Source: Fibrella aestuarina BUZ 2 (GTDB lineage: Bacteria; Bacteroidota; Bacteroidia; Cytophagales; Spirosomataceae). Taken from it: a stretch of 64,000 nucleotides of DNA. The notes under the pieces were generated by a model. That model worked only from the letters and a program-made list of their open reading frames with translations, did not search any database and was not told the DNA's origin. The stretch spans positions 248,001-312,000 of the forward strand of contig NC_020054.1 in NCBI RefSeq assembly GCF_000331105.1, in the 5' to 3' direction. Of this stretch, positions 7,976 through 17,038 are shown in pieces. Position numbers and translations under genes: made by a program. Each line of letters opens with the position of its first letter. Within the stretch, counting starts at the first letter, position 1.

Positions 7976-9241
7976 TTACGCTACCGCATTCGCCAGCGTC
8001 AGCGTGTGCATGCCGTCGGCGTAGTGGTAGGTGACGGCTAGCCCGTAGGTCTCACAAATCTGCTTGACGATCGCCAGCCCCAGCCCTACTGACTCGTTGC
8101 CGTTGGCTTCTTTCCGAAACCGCCCAAACAGCGCCATCGGGTCGGCGGTGAGGTGGGGGCCGGTGTTGCTCAGTTGCAACTGATGGGCCGAGGAACGCAC
8201 CTCGATGCGGCCGCCAGGTACGTTGTGCCGGATGGCGTTGCTGACCAGGTTGGTGAGCAGGCTCTCGACCAGCAGGGCCGGTAACGACGCCCGGAACGAC
8301 GTACCCGGCAACAGCCCCACGCTGATGTTTTTGTGTTGCAACACCTCGTCCATATCGGTCAGTCGCTGAATCAACTCGGCCTGCAGGTCGACCGGCTGCG
8401 CATTGGGGAACTGCCCGTTTTCGATTTTCGCCAGCAACAGCAGGCCCTGATTGAGGCGCGACATGCGCCGTGAGGCCTGGTAAATGCCGTCGATCCAGTG
8501 CGTTTGGCTGGGCGTCAGTTGCTCCGACTGAATCAGCTGCTCGACTTTGGCGTTGATCAGGGCGAGCGGCGTCTGCAACTCGTGCGACGCGTTTTCGGTA
8601 AACTCCTTGAGGCTCAGGTAATCGTGCTGCATTTTGTCGGCCATCTTTTGCAGTACCTGGTTCAGCTCGCTAAACTCGGTGATGTCCGACCGCTCCAGTT
8701 GCAACGGCGTACCACTACTCAGGTTAAACCGCTTGATGCGCGACAGCGTGTCGTAGAACGGTCGCCAGAGCCGACCCGACAATTTGCCCTGAAACCAGAA
8801 GGTACCGCCCAGCAGCAGGCCCAGAAAAACCGCCATCGTCAGCGAAACGGCCTCGATAAGGCGGTAGGTCTGAATGAGCGATTTCCGGATCGATACCCGG
8901 TGCATGACGCCCCCGATGGGGGTGTAGAAGGTGAGTTGCCGAAACGGAATCAGCTCATCGTTGTATCGGTTGCGGATGAGCGTGTCGGTAAAGGTTTCGG
9001 AGCGGTTGGCCACGGAGGCCGGCATGATCTCGATCTTATTCTCGATAAAATACGGGCTGGTCGACCAGGTGGGGTGCAGACGGACGTAGGTCTGAAAATC
9101 GCGCTGTTCGACCTTTAGTCGGCTTTCGACCTCGTCGTAAATCAGCAGCCGGATGATCTGGTAGAACATCACGGCCGTGAGCAGGTAAATCACCAGCGAG
9201 AAAGCGAGGTAAATCCGATTGGTTTGGCTGAGCAGTTTCAA
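7976..9241 (-). CDS. Sensor histidine kinase
   Basis: A 421-residue membrane kinase. TM1 spans about 10-33 and TM2 about 128-150, enclosing a periplasmic sensor of about 95 residues. Then come a linker/HAMP-like region (150-205), the HisKA box ENASHELQTPLALI with phospho-His 220, and an ATPase domain with the N box LVSNAIRHNVPGG and the G2 box VGLGLAIVKQICETYGL. The start appears to be TTG at 9241, whose bases overlap the stop of the response-regulator gene (TTGA). A later ATG would delete most of TM1, so I prefer the TTG. It should phosphorylate the OmpR-type regulator encoded just upstream. The signal is unknown. Confidence 0.93.
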   Translation of the reverse strand: MKLLSQTNRIYLAFSLVIYLLTAVMFYQIIRLLIYDEVESRLKVEQRDFQTYVRLHPTWSTSPYFIENKIEIMPASVANRSETFTDTLIRNRYNDELIPFRQLTFYTPIGGVMHRVSIRKSLIQTYRLIEAVSLTMAVFLGLLLGGTFWFQGKLSGRLWRPFYDTLSRIKRFNLSSGTPLQLERSDITEFSELNQVLQKMADKMQHDYLSLKEFTENASHELQTPLALINAKVEQLIQSEQLTPSQTHWIDGIYQASRRMSRLNQGLLLLAKIENGQFPNAQPVDLQAELIQRLTDMDEVLQHKNISVGLLPGTSFRASLPALLVESLLTNLVSNAIRHNVPGGRIEVRSSAHQLQLSNTGPHLTADPMALFGRFRKEANGNESVGLGLAIVKQICETYGLAVTYHYADGMHTLTLANAVA

Positions 9242-9915
9242 GGTAGGCCAAATTTATAACCGATGCCGTAGATCGATCGTATGTAATCGCCAGCCCCTTT
9301 CTCGATCAGTTTGCGGCGCAGGTTTTTGATGTGCGAATACACCATATCGAGCGAATCGGCCGAGTCGATGTTGTCGCCCCAGAGGTGTTCAGCGATGGAT
9401 ACTTTGGTCAGCGCCACGTCGATGTTCGACAGAAAATAAAGCAGCAGATCGTATTCTTTGCGCGAAATCGGCGTATGTCGCCCGTTGACGTACACGGTGC
9501 GCGACTGCGGCACGACGGTGATCGCTTCAAACCGGATTTCGGTATGCCCCGCAAACTGCCGCCGCCGCAACAGCGATTTCACCCGCGCATTCAGTTCCGA
9601 CAGATGGAACGGCTTGGTCAGGTAATCGTCGGAGCCTATTTCCAGCCCTTTCAACTTGTCTTCCAGCGCATTACGCGCCGAAATAATGATAATCCCCGTG
9701 GTAGCCGCCAGCCGTTTCAGCGACTGAATCAGCTGGAAACCATCGCCGTCGGGCAGGGTCAGGTCCACAATAATGCAGTCGTACGCATACAGGTAAATGC
9801 GTTCGTCGGCTTCCCGAAACGTGGTGGCGGTTTCGCAGACATAGCCTTCTTTGGTCATGTATTCGGTGATGCTTTCCGCCAGCCCCTGTTCGTCTTCAAC
9901 AACCAGAACTTTCAT
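9238..9915 (-). CDS. OmpR/PhoB-type response regulator
   Basis: A 225-residue two-component regulator. The receiver has acidic residues VEDE (6-9), phospho-Asp 51 in VDLTLPDGDG and Lys 101 in LTKPF. The C-terminal winged-helix domain shows SRKEYDLLLYFLSN, VSIAEHLWGD and the end VYSHIKNLRRKLIEKG...IRSIYGIGYKF. The ATG at 9915 is preceded on its strand by GGAGAG, a clear ribosome binding site, so the 13-codon upstream extension is rejected. It overlaps the kinase gene by four bases and forms a cognate pair with it. Targets are unknown; no recognisable target is divergent from it. Confidence 0.95.
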   Translation of the reverse strand: MKVLVVEDEQGLAESITEYMTKEGYVCETATTFREADERIYLYAYDCIIVDLTLPDGDGFQLIQSLKRLAATTGIIIISARNALEDKLKGLEIGSDDYLTKPFHLSELNARVKSLLRRRQFAGHTEIRFEAITVVPQSRTVYVNGRHTPISRKEYDLLLYFLSNIDVALTKVSIAEHLWGDNIDSADSLDMVYSHIKNLRRKLIEKGAGDYIRSIYGIGYKFGLP

Positions 9916-10019
9916 TCTCTCCTCAGCTACGTATCCAACGAAAGTAGCGGTCAATGTTGGAAAGATTTGGGAAATAAGTAGTCGGCCTCTACTTGGGTTA
10001 TCAGCTACCTATCGCGTTG

Positions 10020-10057
10020 TTTTTGTCACCCCGACGGAGGAGGGATGATAAAAAAGG
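10020..10057. repeat. Short degenerate relative of the 5.9-kb inverted repeat
   Basis: It begins TTTTTGTCACCCCGACGGAG, close to the arm at 5865, and ends in ATGATAAAAAAGG. Its own ends form an imperfect hairpin. It lies in the 246-base gap between the divergent-facing response regulator start and the MerR gene end; the rest of that gap shows nothing I can identify. Confidence 0.45.
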
Positions 10058-10161
10058 CGTCGTAAGCTATAGCAGTCAACTTATGAACAGTCCTAAGAAC
10101 TAGCCACTCCTTTTTAGAATCTACCAGGCTGGGCCAGTTCATGAACCGGCCCGGCTCGTCG

Positions 10162-10938
10162 CTACGGGGTCAACTGCGTATTGGCGAAATGGATCATCGC
10201 CTTATTGAGAAAGGCCGCGAAAGCTGGGTTTTCCGGCCCGTTCTGGCTGGTAAACCGCAGGTCGTTCAGGTACAGGTCAGCCAGCCCTTTGTAGGCCTCG
10301 GCCATGTTTTTCCCGCGACAAACGGCCTCCCCCCAAAAACCGCGGATGTTGGCGTAGTGCCGGGCGATCTGCTGCTGCACAGCCGCGCTGGTGGGGTCTT
10401 GCTGCATCATACTCAGCAACGTCTGGCCGATGGCTTGCTGTTCGGCTTTCAACTGCTCGAACCCCGTTTTGTCTAGCTGGCGCAGGTGCTGTTCGCTCAA
10501 CTCGACCTCCTGACCGTAGTGGGCAACGGCCTCCTGCCGGTAGGCTTTGGCTTGTTGGCCCGAAAAACCGGCATACAATTCGTCGTCTGTCATCTTGATT
10601 GATTCTCCGTTTAGTTTAGAAATGGTTTTATCAATCGTGTTTAACAACGTCGTCAGCCGGTTCTGCCGGTCGTGCAGGCGCTGGCGGTGGGTTTGCAACG
10701 CCCGTACCGCATCGAAATCTGGCTGAGCCAGCAACTGCCGAATGCTATCGAGTGAGAAATCCAGTTCCTTGTAGAACAGAATCTGCTGAAGCCGGATCAG
10801 GTCCTGCTCGCCATACAGCCGGTACTTGGCCTCGGTCCGAACCGATGGTTTGAGCAATCCCAGCCGGTCGTAGTGATGCAGTGTGCGCACACTAACACCC
10901 GCCATTCCAGCCAGTTGCTTCACCGAATACAGTCTCAT
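10162..10938 (-). CDS. MerR-family regulator with TipAS antibiotic-recognition domain
   Basis: A 258-residue protein. The N-terminal MerR winged helix is clear (YSVKQLAGMAGVSVRTLHHYD, then GLLKPS and YRLYGEQDLIRLQQI), followed by the dimerisation coiled coil (about 75-115). The C-terminal half (about 125-255) has the TipAS pattern: YAGFSGQQAKAYRQEAVAHYG, then FWGEAVCRGKNMAEAYKGLADLY. In Streptomyces TipA this domain binds thiopeptides; in other bacteria related proteins sense diverse drugs and activate their own or nearby genes (family knowledge). No transporter gene is adjacent on the same strand, so autoregulation is the best supported role. Confidence 0.93.
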   Translation of the reverse strand: MRLYSVKQLAGMAGVSVRTLHHYDRLGLLKPSVRTEAKYRLYGEQDLIRLQQILFYKELDFSLDSIRQLLAQPDFDAVRALQTHRQRLHDRQNRLTTLLNTIDKTISKLNGESIKMTDDELYAGFSGQQAKAYRQEAVAHYGQEVELSEQHLRQLDKTGFEQLKAEQQAIGQTLLSMMQQDPTSAAVQQQIARHYANIRGFWGEAVCRGKNMAEAYKGLADLYLNDLRFTSQNGPENPAFAAFLNKAMIHFANTQLTP

Positions 10939-10965
10939 CCGCGTTGTTCAGTTTGATTGACGGAC

Positions 10966-10998
10966 CAAAGCTAGGCTATGACGTAAGGGGAGAGTCAA
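10966..10998 (-). promoter_or_regulatory. Probable promoter/operator of the MerR gene
   Basis: On the minus strand TTGAC is followed, 20 bases on, by TAGCTTTG, which fits the Bacteroidota -7 box TAnnTTTG. The spacing is long, as is usual for MerR-controlled promoters, and the spacer contains CTCCCCTTACG. The predicted transcript would start about 20 bases before the ATG. Confidence 0.5.
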
Positions 10999-11030
10999 GC
11001 AAAATTTTCAGTTTTTTTCCGCTAACCTGC

Positions 11031-11948
11031 CTACCGCGACTGATAATCGTCGACGATACCCTGCATCATCCAGTTGGCCAGGGCCGATCGGTTCGAGGCC
11101 AGCAGGAATCGCCGCTGATCAAGCTGGTTCTGAATATTGCCTAATTCGATAAAAACCACGGGTGGACGACTGTTGCGGACTACATACAGTTCATTGCGGG
11201 TTGTGACATTCCCCGAGTAGGGTCGGTCGGGGCGATGACGTCGGTAGTTGGCTTTGAAGCGTTTATGAATGTGCCGGGCCAGTCGTTTCCCCGCCTTGTT
11301 GCCGCTGTGGTGGTAGAAAAACACGTCGATTTTCTCGCCCTGGCTACGGCTGTCCACGTGGATGGTGATGAACCGCTGATACGCCGCTCTGGTACGGGCA
11401 TACAGCCGGTTGACGGCCGTCGTGGTCTGGTTCAGCCGGGCCAGTTGGTCGAGCGGAATGCGCTGATGGGGATAAGCTACTTCATCGCGGTCGAGCTTCA
11501 GCACGGCATCATCGCGGATACCGTCGTTCGGGTCCTGTACGATCATGTAGACCGTAGCGCCCTGTTCTTTCAGCAATTGGGCCAGCCGAACCGTCACGTC
11601 GTAGGCGTATTCGTCTTCGGGCAACAGGTGGCGGCCATACTTCCCCAACGCCCCCGGATCGGGCCCGCCATGCCCCGACGCCAGGTAAAACACCGTACCG
11701 CCGAGCGGTCGCCGTGCCACCTTCACGGCGCTCTCTTTTTTGGCCAAACGGGCCTTGGCAGCGGTCTTTTTTACAGTGGCTCGCCTTTCTGTTTTGCTGA
11801 TCCGACGCTTGGGAACGGGCTTGGGCCTGGCCGCTACCCGCGCAGACCGGTGGGGCAAGCGGCGGTCAGGTACGTTGGCGAACCCGTCGGGGCGGGGCAG
11901 TTGCAGCGCCCACAGCAGCAGGAAACCGATGAGAAGACGATTTGGCAA
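11031..11948 (-). CDS. N-acetylmuramoyl-L-alanine amidase (amidase_3)
   Basis: A 305-residue protein with a hydrophobic N-terminus (MPNRLLIGFLLLWALQLP), a basic Lys/Arg/Ala-rich linker (about 36-80) and an amidase_3 domain. The zinc site is present as H93 in SGHGGPDPGA, an acidic residue in EDEYAYD (111-113) and H197 in ITIHVDS. The catalytic Glu is E268 in FIELGNIQN. The domain cuts the bond between MurNAc and L-Ala in peptidoglycan in the periplasm. The positively charged linker could bind the wall or nucleic acid (inference). It is transcribed alone; the TolC operon starts divergently 205 bases away and that gap shows no clear element. Confidence 0.9.
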   Translation of the reverse strand: MPNRLLIGFLLLWALQLPRPDGFANVPDRRLPHRSARVAARPKPVPKRRISKTERRATVKKTAAKARLAKKESAVKVARRPLGGTVFYLASGHGGPDPGALGKYGRHLLPEDEYAYDVTVRLAQLLKEQGATVYMIVQDPNDGIRDDAVLKLDRDEVAYPHQRIPLDQLARLNQTTTAVNRLYARTRAAYQRFITIHVDSRSQGEKIDVFFYHHSGNKAGKRLARHIHKRFKANYRRHRPDRPYSGNVTTRNELYVVRNSRPPVVFIELGNIQNQLDQRRFLLASNRSALANWMMQGIVDDYQSR

Positions 11949-12153
11949 AGCGTTGATTTACTGACGATCCAGCGATTGGTGAGGCGCTTCTGAAAGCCCG
12001 ACAAAAGTAGGGGCTGGCGGCGCGGGGGCCAAGCCGCTGCCTAATCGGCCAAAGTAGACAACGGGCACTGAGCATTCCCAAATGTTTCCAGAATTGGGTT
12101 CGTGCTTTGCGACACGTATTCAGGAGAAAGCTCAAGCCTGAGTACGTTGTTGG

Positions 12154-13560
12154 ATGAAGCACTTACGCGATAGAGTTCCCCGGCGCCGAACCCAAACCGC
12201 CTTGTTGCTACTGGGCCTGAGCGGACTGGCTGGTGGCGCCTCGGGGCAGAGCCTAACGCTCAAGCAGGTAATCGAGCAGGGCGTGCGGCAGTACCCGTTG
12301 CTGCGCGCCAAACAGGCCGACATCAGCAGCGCCGAACGCCGGCTGCAGGCCAGCCGGACCGAGTTGCTGCCGGTGGTGCTGGTGCAGGATCAGTATACCT
12401 ACGCCACCAGCAACAGCCTCAACAGCTCCTTCTTTCCGAACGAAGGCACCAGCATTTCCACCTCGGGCGGGGTGCGGCCCACGGCGGTGTCGCAGGCCAG
12501 TTTCGGCTCGTACACCAGCGCCACCATCGAATGGCGGGCCATCACCTTCGGGCGGATCAAGGCGGGCGTCGCGACCAGCAAAGCTGAACTGCAACGTACC
12601 CAGGCCGACTACGAGAACGAGGTTTTCCAGCATCAGGTACGTACCATCGACGCCTACCTGCTGCTGCTGATCAACCAGAAGCTGGTGCAGATTCAGCGCA
12701 GCAACCTCGACCGGGCCGAGACCTTCAAGCGCGTGGTCGACGCGGGGGTACGTTCGGGTATGCGGGCGGGGGTCGATAGCTCACTGGCGACCGCCGAGGC
12801 CGTTCGGGCGCGGCTGCTATTGCTGGCTTCCGAGCAAAACGAGCAGGTACAACGCCTGCGCCTCTCGGAGCTGACCGGCGAGCTGACCAAAAACCTGCGC
12901 GTCGATAGCATGCGGTTCTACACGAACCTGCCCACTGCGCCGTTGCTGGCCGATTCAGTTTCGCCCAAAAACCCCACGCTCCGCCTCTTTCAGTCGCAGA
13001 TCAACCTGTCGACGGCCCAGAGCCTGCTCACGCAGCGGTCGGGACTACCCAGTATATCGCTCTTGGGGGCGGGTAATGCGCGGGGCTCAGGTTTCTCCAA
13101 TCAGGGCGAGTTGTTGCTGGCCAACCCCGTCAACGGCCTTGGCTATCAGGTGGGCAACTACCTGCTGGGCGTGGTGGCCCGCTGGAACCTGACTAACCTG
13201 CTCCGTACGCACCACGAGTACAACGCAAATCTGTTTCTGGTGGAGCGGTCGCGGCAGCTCTTCAACGAGCAGCGGCTGCGCATCAACCGGCAGTATCAGG
13301 AAGCGGACACGCAATATCAGGTGGCGCTCGAACAAGCGCGGCAGGCGCCCGTTCAACTCCGCGCCGCCCAACAGGCCTACAATCAGGCCCGCACCCGCTA
13401 CCAGAATGGCCTCACCGATTTGCCGACGCTACTGCAAAGTGTGGTCACGCTCAACCGCGCCGAAGTCGATGGGTATGTGGCTACCAGCAACGTCTGGCGG
13501 TATCTACTACTCAAAGCCGCCGCCGAAGGCGATCTGTCTCTCTTCATGAATCAGGTATAG
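12154..13560 (+). CDS. TolC-family outer-membrane efflux protein
   Basis: A 468-residue protein with a long signal peptide ending near GGASGQ (about residue 32), then SLTLKQVIEQGVRQYPLLRAKQADISSAE, the usual start of the first TolC helical repeat. Long helices rich in Ala, Gln and Arg recur (150-240 and 385-445) around beta segments, giving the two-repeat TolC pattern. It should form the outer-membrane channel for the RND pump and adaptor encoded directly downstream on the same strand. The 171-base gap to the pump gene holds a large inverted repeat, which could weaken read-through. Confidence 0.93.
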   Translation: MKHLRDRVPRRRTQTALLLLGLSGLAGGASGQSLTLKQVIEQGVRQYPLLRAKQADISSAERRLQASRTELLPVVLVQDQYTYATSNSLNSSFFPNEGTSISTSGGVRPTAVSQASFGSYTSATIEWRAITFGRIKAGVATSKAELQRTQADYENEVFQHQVRTIDAYLLLLINQKLVQIQRSNLDRAETFKRVVDAGVRSGMRAGVDSSLATAEAVRARLLLLASEQNEQVQRLRLSELTGELTKNLRVDSMRFYTNLPTAPLLADSVSPKNPTLRLFQSQINLSTAQSLLTQRSGLPSISLLGAGNARGSGFSNQGELLLANPVNGLGYQVGNYLLGVVARWNLTNLLRTHHEYNANLFLVERSRQLFNEQRLRINRQYQEADTQYQVALEQARQAPVQLRAAQQAYNQARTRYQNGLTDLPTLLQSVVTLNRAEVDGYVATSNVWRYLLLKAAAEGDLSLFMNQV

Positions 13561-13566
13561 AAAAGG

Positions 13567-13728
13567 TCATTAGGCTTCGGCGTCATTGGTTGTCATTCAT
13601 AGTCATTCGTCGTAAAACAATTAATGCCCATTAATGACCATGAATGACAACCAATGACGCCGAAGCCTAATGACGCCGAAGGCAAATGACAGCGCAGCCC
13701 AATGACAGCGCAGCTTAATGACATTTTT
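13567..13728. repeat. Perfect 34-bp inverted repeat followed by AATGAC-containing direct repeats
   Basis: Arms at 13567-13600 and 13640-13673 are exact reverse complements. After the right arm the words AATGACGCCGAAG and AATGACAGCGCAGC are each repeated, so AATGAC recurs about every 15-17 bases up to the RND start. It sits between tolC and the pump gene; it may be an extragenic repeat or an attenuator. Confidence 0.8.
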
Positions 13729-13731
13729 CCT

Positions 13732-16700
13732 ATGCAACAACTCATTCGTTCTGCCCTGCGTAAGCCCATTTCGGTGGTCGTGGGCGTGGTCGCCATCCTG
13801 TTTTTCTCGGTGATGTCGCTGTTCACGATTCCGGTCGACATTTTCCCGAACCTCGATTTGCCGACGATCTACGTGGTACAACCCTACGGCGGCATGGCGC
13901 CCGATCAGATGGACGGCTTCATTGCCACGCGCTACCAGGATCACTTCCTCTACGTGTCGGGCATCCGCGACATCGACGTGAAGACTATTCAGGGGCTGTC
14001 GCTGATCAAGCTTCAGTTCTACCCCGGTACCGACATGGCGCAGGCTGCGGCCGAAGTCGCTAACAACGTGTCGCGGGCGAAGGCCTACATGCCCGACGGC
14101 ACCGTGCCGCCGCAGGTAGTGCGTTTCGACGCCAGTTCGGTGCCGGTGGGGCAGCTGGTGTTTGAAAGCCCGACGCGCTCGCTCAACGAGATTCAGGATT
14201 TTGCCTCGTCGCGGGTGCGGCCCATGTTCTCCCGCATCCCCGGCGTATCCAGCCCGCCGCCCTTTGGCGGTAACCAGCGGACCATCGTGGTGCGGGTGAA
14301 TCCGCAGCTGATTCGGAGTTACCAGCTCACGCCGGAAGAAATCATCAAGGCGATCGTGACCAACAACCAGCCGTCGCCAGCCGGGAACATCCGCATCGGC
14401 GAGAAAACGCTGATGACACCGGTGAACTCGCTGGTGAAAAAACCCGAAGACTTCCTCAACATCCCCATCCGCGTGGGCAGTGGCCCCACGGTGTTTGTGC
14501 GCGACGTGGGTACGGTGGAAGACGCCGCCGACGTGACGGTGAGTTATGCGCTCGTCAACGGGCGGCGGGCGGTGTACATCCCGGTGGTGAAAAAGTCGGA
14601 CGCCTCTACGCTCGATGTGGTGAACAACATCCGCAAAGCCATGCCCGACCTGCAAAACGCCGTGCCCGAGGACGTGAAAATTTCGTACGAATTCGACCAG
14701 TCGGTGTACGTGACCAACGCGCTGAAAAGCTTGGTGACGGAAGGGCTGCTGGGGGCCATCCTGACAGGTCTGATGGTGTTGCTCTTCCTGCGCGACTGGC
14801 GGAGCGTGATCATCGTGGTTCTGACCATCCCGATCTCGATTCTGTCGGCGGTGATTCTGCTCAACCTGTTCGGGCAAACCATCAACATCATGACGCTGTC
14901 GGGGCTGGCACTGGCCATCGGGATTCTGGTCGATCAGGCCACGGTGAGTATCGAAAACATTCACCAGCACCTGGAGATGGGAAAGCCAAAGGCCATCGCG
15001 ATCTGGGACGCCTGTAAGGAAATCGTCTTCCCCGAATTTCTGATCCTGCTGGCGATTCTGGCCGTGTTTGCGCCCGCTTTCGTCATGAGCGGCGTCCCGC
15101 GGTCGATGTTCTTGCCCTTGTCGCTGTCGGTGGGGTTTGCCATGATCGCGTCGTTTCTGCTATCGCAAACGTTTGTGCCGGTGCTGGCCAACTGGCTGCT
15201 GAAAGACCACCCGAAACACGAACCCGCCACCCACACGCTCGACGCCTCCGAACGGCAGACGATGATCCGGGAGGCCGCGCACCCCACACCCAACCCCACG
15301 GGTTTCGAAAAATTCAAGCGGCGTTATTCAACCGTGCTCGAAGGCCTTCTGAACCGGCGCGGGCTGGTGGTGGGCGGCTACCTGCTGGGCTCGCTGGCGT
15401 TGATCGGGCTGTGTTTCACCGTCATCGGCACCGACATTCTGCCCCACGCCAACAGCCATCAGTTTCAGCTCCGCCTCCGGGTGCCCGACGGCACACGCGT
15501 GGAACGCACCGAGTTGGCGACGCTGAGCGTGCTGGACATTATCAAGAAGGAAGTGGGCCCCGACAACGTCGACATTTCGTCGGCCTACGTAGGTACGGTG
15601 CCGTCCAGCTACGGCACGTCGAACATCTTCGTCTTCAACAGCGGGCCGCACGAAGCCGTGTTGCAGGTATCGCTGAACGAAGAGCACCCGGTCAAGATGG
15701 ACGCGCTGAAAGAGCAGCTTCGTCAGCAAATTGCGAAGCAACTGCCCAACGCGCGGATTTCGTTCGAGCCGATTGAGCTGGTCGACAAGATCATGAGTCA
15801 GGGGTCGGCCACACCCATAGAAGTCACCGTGGCGGCCAAGAACCTCCAGGAAGCGGGCCGATTTGCCGACAAAATCAAGGCGCAGCTGAACCAGATAACG
15901 TACCTGCGCGACGTGCAGGTGGCGCAACCCCTCGCCTACCCGATCCTGAACGTAAACCTGAACCGCGAACGGGCCGGTCAGTTGGGCGTCACCTCCACGC
16001 AGATTGCCCGGTCGATGGTGGCGGCCACGTCGTCGAGCCGGTTTACGGATAAAAACCTCTGGCTTGACGAATCGAAAGGGTTGGCGTATCAGGTGCAGGT
16101 GCAGATTCCCGAATACCAGATGACCACACCCAACGACATCGGCAACATCCCGTTGCGGTCGGGCGAGATGCACCCGTTGCTGTCGGATGTGGCGACGTTT
16201 TCGGAAGGCACCACGGCGGGTGAATACGACCGCTCCGGCCCGAACCGGCTGGTGACGATCACGGCCAATTTGCAGGAAAAAGACCTTGGAACCGCCCAGA
16301 AAGACGTGTTGCAGGCGATCAAAGCGGCCGGTGAGCCACCGCGGGGCGTGATGGTCGAACTACGCGGCCAAACGCGCCTGCTGGCCGATACGCTGAGCAG
16401 CCTGCAAACGGGGCTGCTGGTAGCCATCGTGATCATCTTCCTGCTGCTGGCGGCCAACTACCAGTCGTTCAAACTGTCGCTGGTGATTCTGTCGGCGATT
16501 CCGGCGGTGGTAGCGGGTGCACTGCTGATGCTGCTGGCCTGCGGAGCAACGCTCAACCTGCAATCGTACATGGGCCTGATTATGTCGGTGGGGGTATCGG
16601 TAGCCAACGCCATTCTGATGGTGACCAACGCCGAAAACCTGCGCCTCGAAACGGGCGATACGTACCGGGCCGTCGTGATGGCCGCCAACAGCCGGATTCG

Positions 16701-16983
16701 GCCCATCCTGATGACGAGTATCGCCATGATTGCGGGCATGGTGCCCATGGCATCGGGAATGGGCGAAGGCGGCGATCAGATTGCCCCCCTCGGACAGGCC
16801 GTAATCGGCGGGCTGATTGCGTCCACACTCGCTGCCCTGCTGATCCTACCCTGCGTATTCACTCAATTCCAGACCAAAGCCGCGCTTCAGTCGGTGTCGC
16901 TCGACCCCGAAGACCCCGAGAGTCAATTCTTCAATCCTGTGGTGCTGGACAAGGCGGGTGTCAACGGGGTACCCGTTCACTAG
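13732..16983 (+). CDS. RND efflux pump, inner-membrane permease
   Basis: A 1083-residue RND transporter of normal family length. TM1 is about 10-32 (KPISVVVGVVAILFF), followed by a large periplasmic loop, TM2-6 around residues 335-490 (LFLRDWRSVIIVVLTIPISI, LSGLALAIGILVDQATVSIENI), TM7 near 550, a second periplasmic loop, and TM8-12 in the last 190 residues (ILMTSIAMIAGMVPMA, PLGQAVIGGLIAS). The segment GLALAIGILVDQAT is in the position of the proton-relay TM4 of AcrB-like pumps. The ATG at 13732 is chosen over one ten codons earlier because that one lies inside the AATGAC repeat. It should export hydrophobic compounds with the TolC and adaptor encoded on either side. Confidence 0.94.
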   Translation: MQQLIRSALRKPISVVVGVVAILFFSVMSLFTIPVDIFPNLDLPTIYVVQPYGGMAPDQMDGFIATRYQDHFLYVSGIRDIDVKTIQGLSLIKLQFYPGTDMAQAAAEVANNVSRAKAYMPDGTVPPQVVRFDASSVPVGQLVFESPTRSLNEIQDFASSRVRPMFSRIPGVSSPPPFGGNQRTIVVRVNPQLIRSYQLTPEEIIKAIVTNNQPSPAGNIRIGEKTLMTPVNSLVKKPEDFLNIPIRVGSGPTVFVRDVGTVEDAADVTVSYALVNGRRAVYIPVVKKSDASTLDVVNNIRKAMPDLQNAVPEDVKISYEFDQSVYVTNALKSLVTEGLLGAILTGLMVLLFLRDWRSVIIVVLTIPISILSAVILLNLFGQTINIMTLSGLALAIGILVDQATVSIENIHQHLEMGKPKAIAIWDACKEIVFPEFLILLAILAVFAPAFVMSGVPRSMFLPLSLSVGFAMIASFLLSQTFVPVLANWLLKDHPKHEPATHTLDASERQTMIREAAHPTPNPTGFEKFKRRYSTVLEGLLNRRGLVVGGYLLGSLALIGLCFTVIGTDILPHANSHQFQLRLRVPDGTRVERTELATLSVLDIIKKEVGPDNVDISSAYVGTVPSSYGTSNIFVFNSGPHEAVLQVSLNEEHPVKMDALKEQLRQQIAKQLPNARISFEPIELVDKIMSQGSATPIEVTVAAKNLQEAGRFADKIKAQLNQITYLRDVQVAQPLAYPILNVNLNRERAGQLGVTSTQIARSMVAATSSSRFTDKNLWLDESKGLAYQVQVQIPEYQMTTPNDIGNIPLRSGEMHPLLSDVATFSEGTTAGEYDRSGPNRLVTITANLQEKDLGTAQKDVLQAIKAAGEPPRGVMVELRGQTRLLADTLSSLQTGLLVAIVIIFLLLAANYQSFKLSLVILSAIPAVVAGALLMLLACGATLNLQSYMGLIMSVGVSVANAILMVTNAENLRLETGDTYRAVVMAANSRIRPILMTSIAMIAGMVPMASGMGEGGDQIAPLGQAVIGGLIASTLAALLILPCVFTQFQTKAALQSVSLDPEDPESQFFNPVVLDKAGVNGVPVH

Positions 16984-17038
16984 CCCCTCCCCGACCAGCT
17001 ATCACTCATCCAGTCTTTCGCTGATTCATTCGTTGACT

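Noticed and set aside
10133..10153. Hairpin GGGCCAGTTCATGAACCGGCCC after the MerR gene, first read as a terminator
   Set aside because: It has an internal mismatch and no T run on the minus strand, so there is not enough support.
13621..14970. Long minus-strand open frame inside the RND pump gene
   Set aside because: It is antisense to a clearly conserved RND protein and its product is His/Arg-rich with no family features. High GC creates such frames. The same holds for other long antisense frames, such as those opposite the M28 gene (4573-5553) and the permeases.
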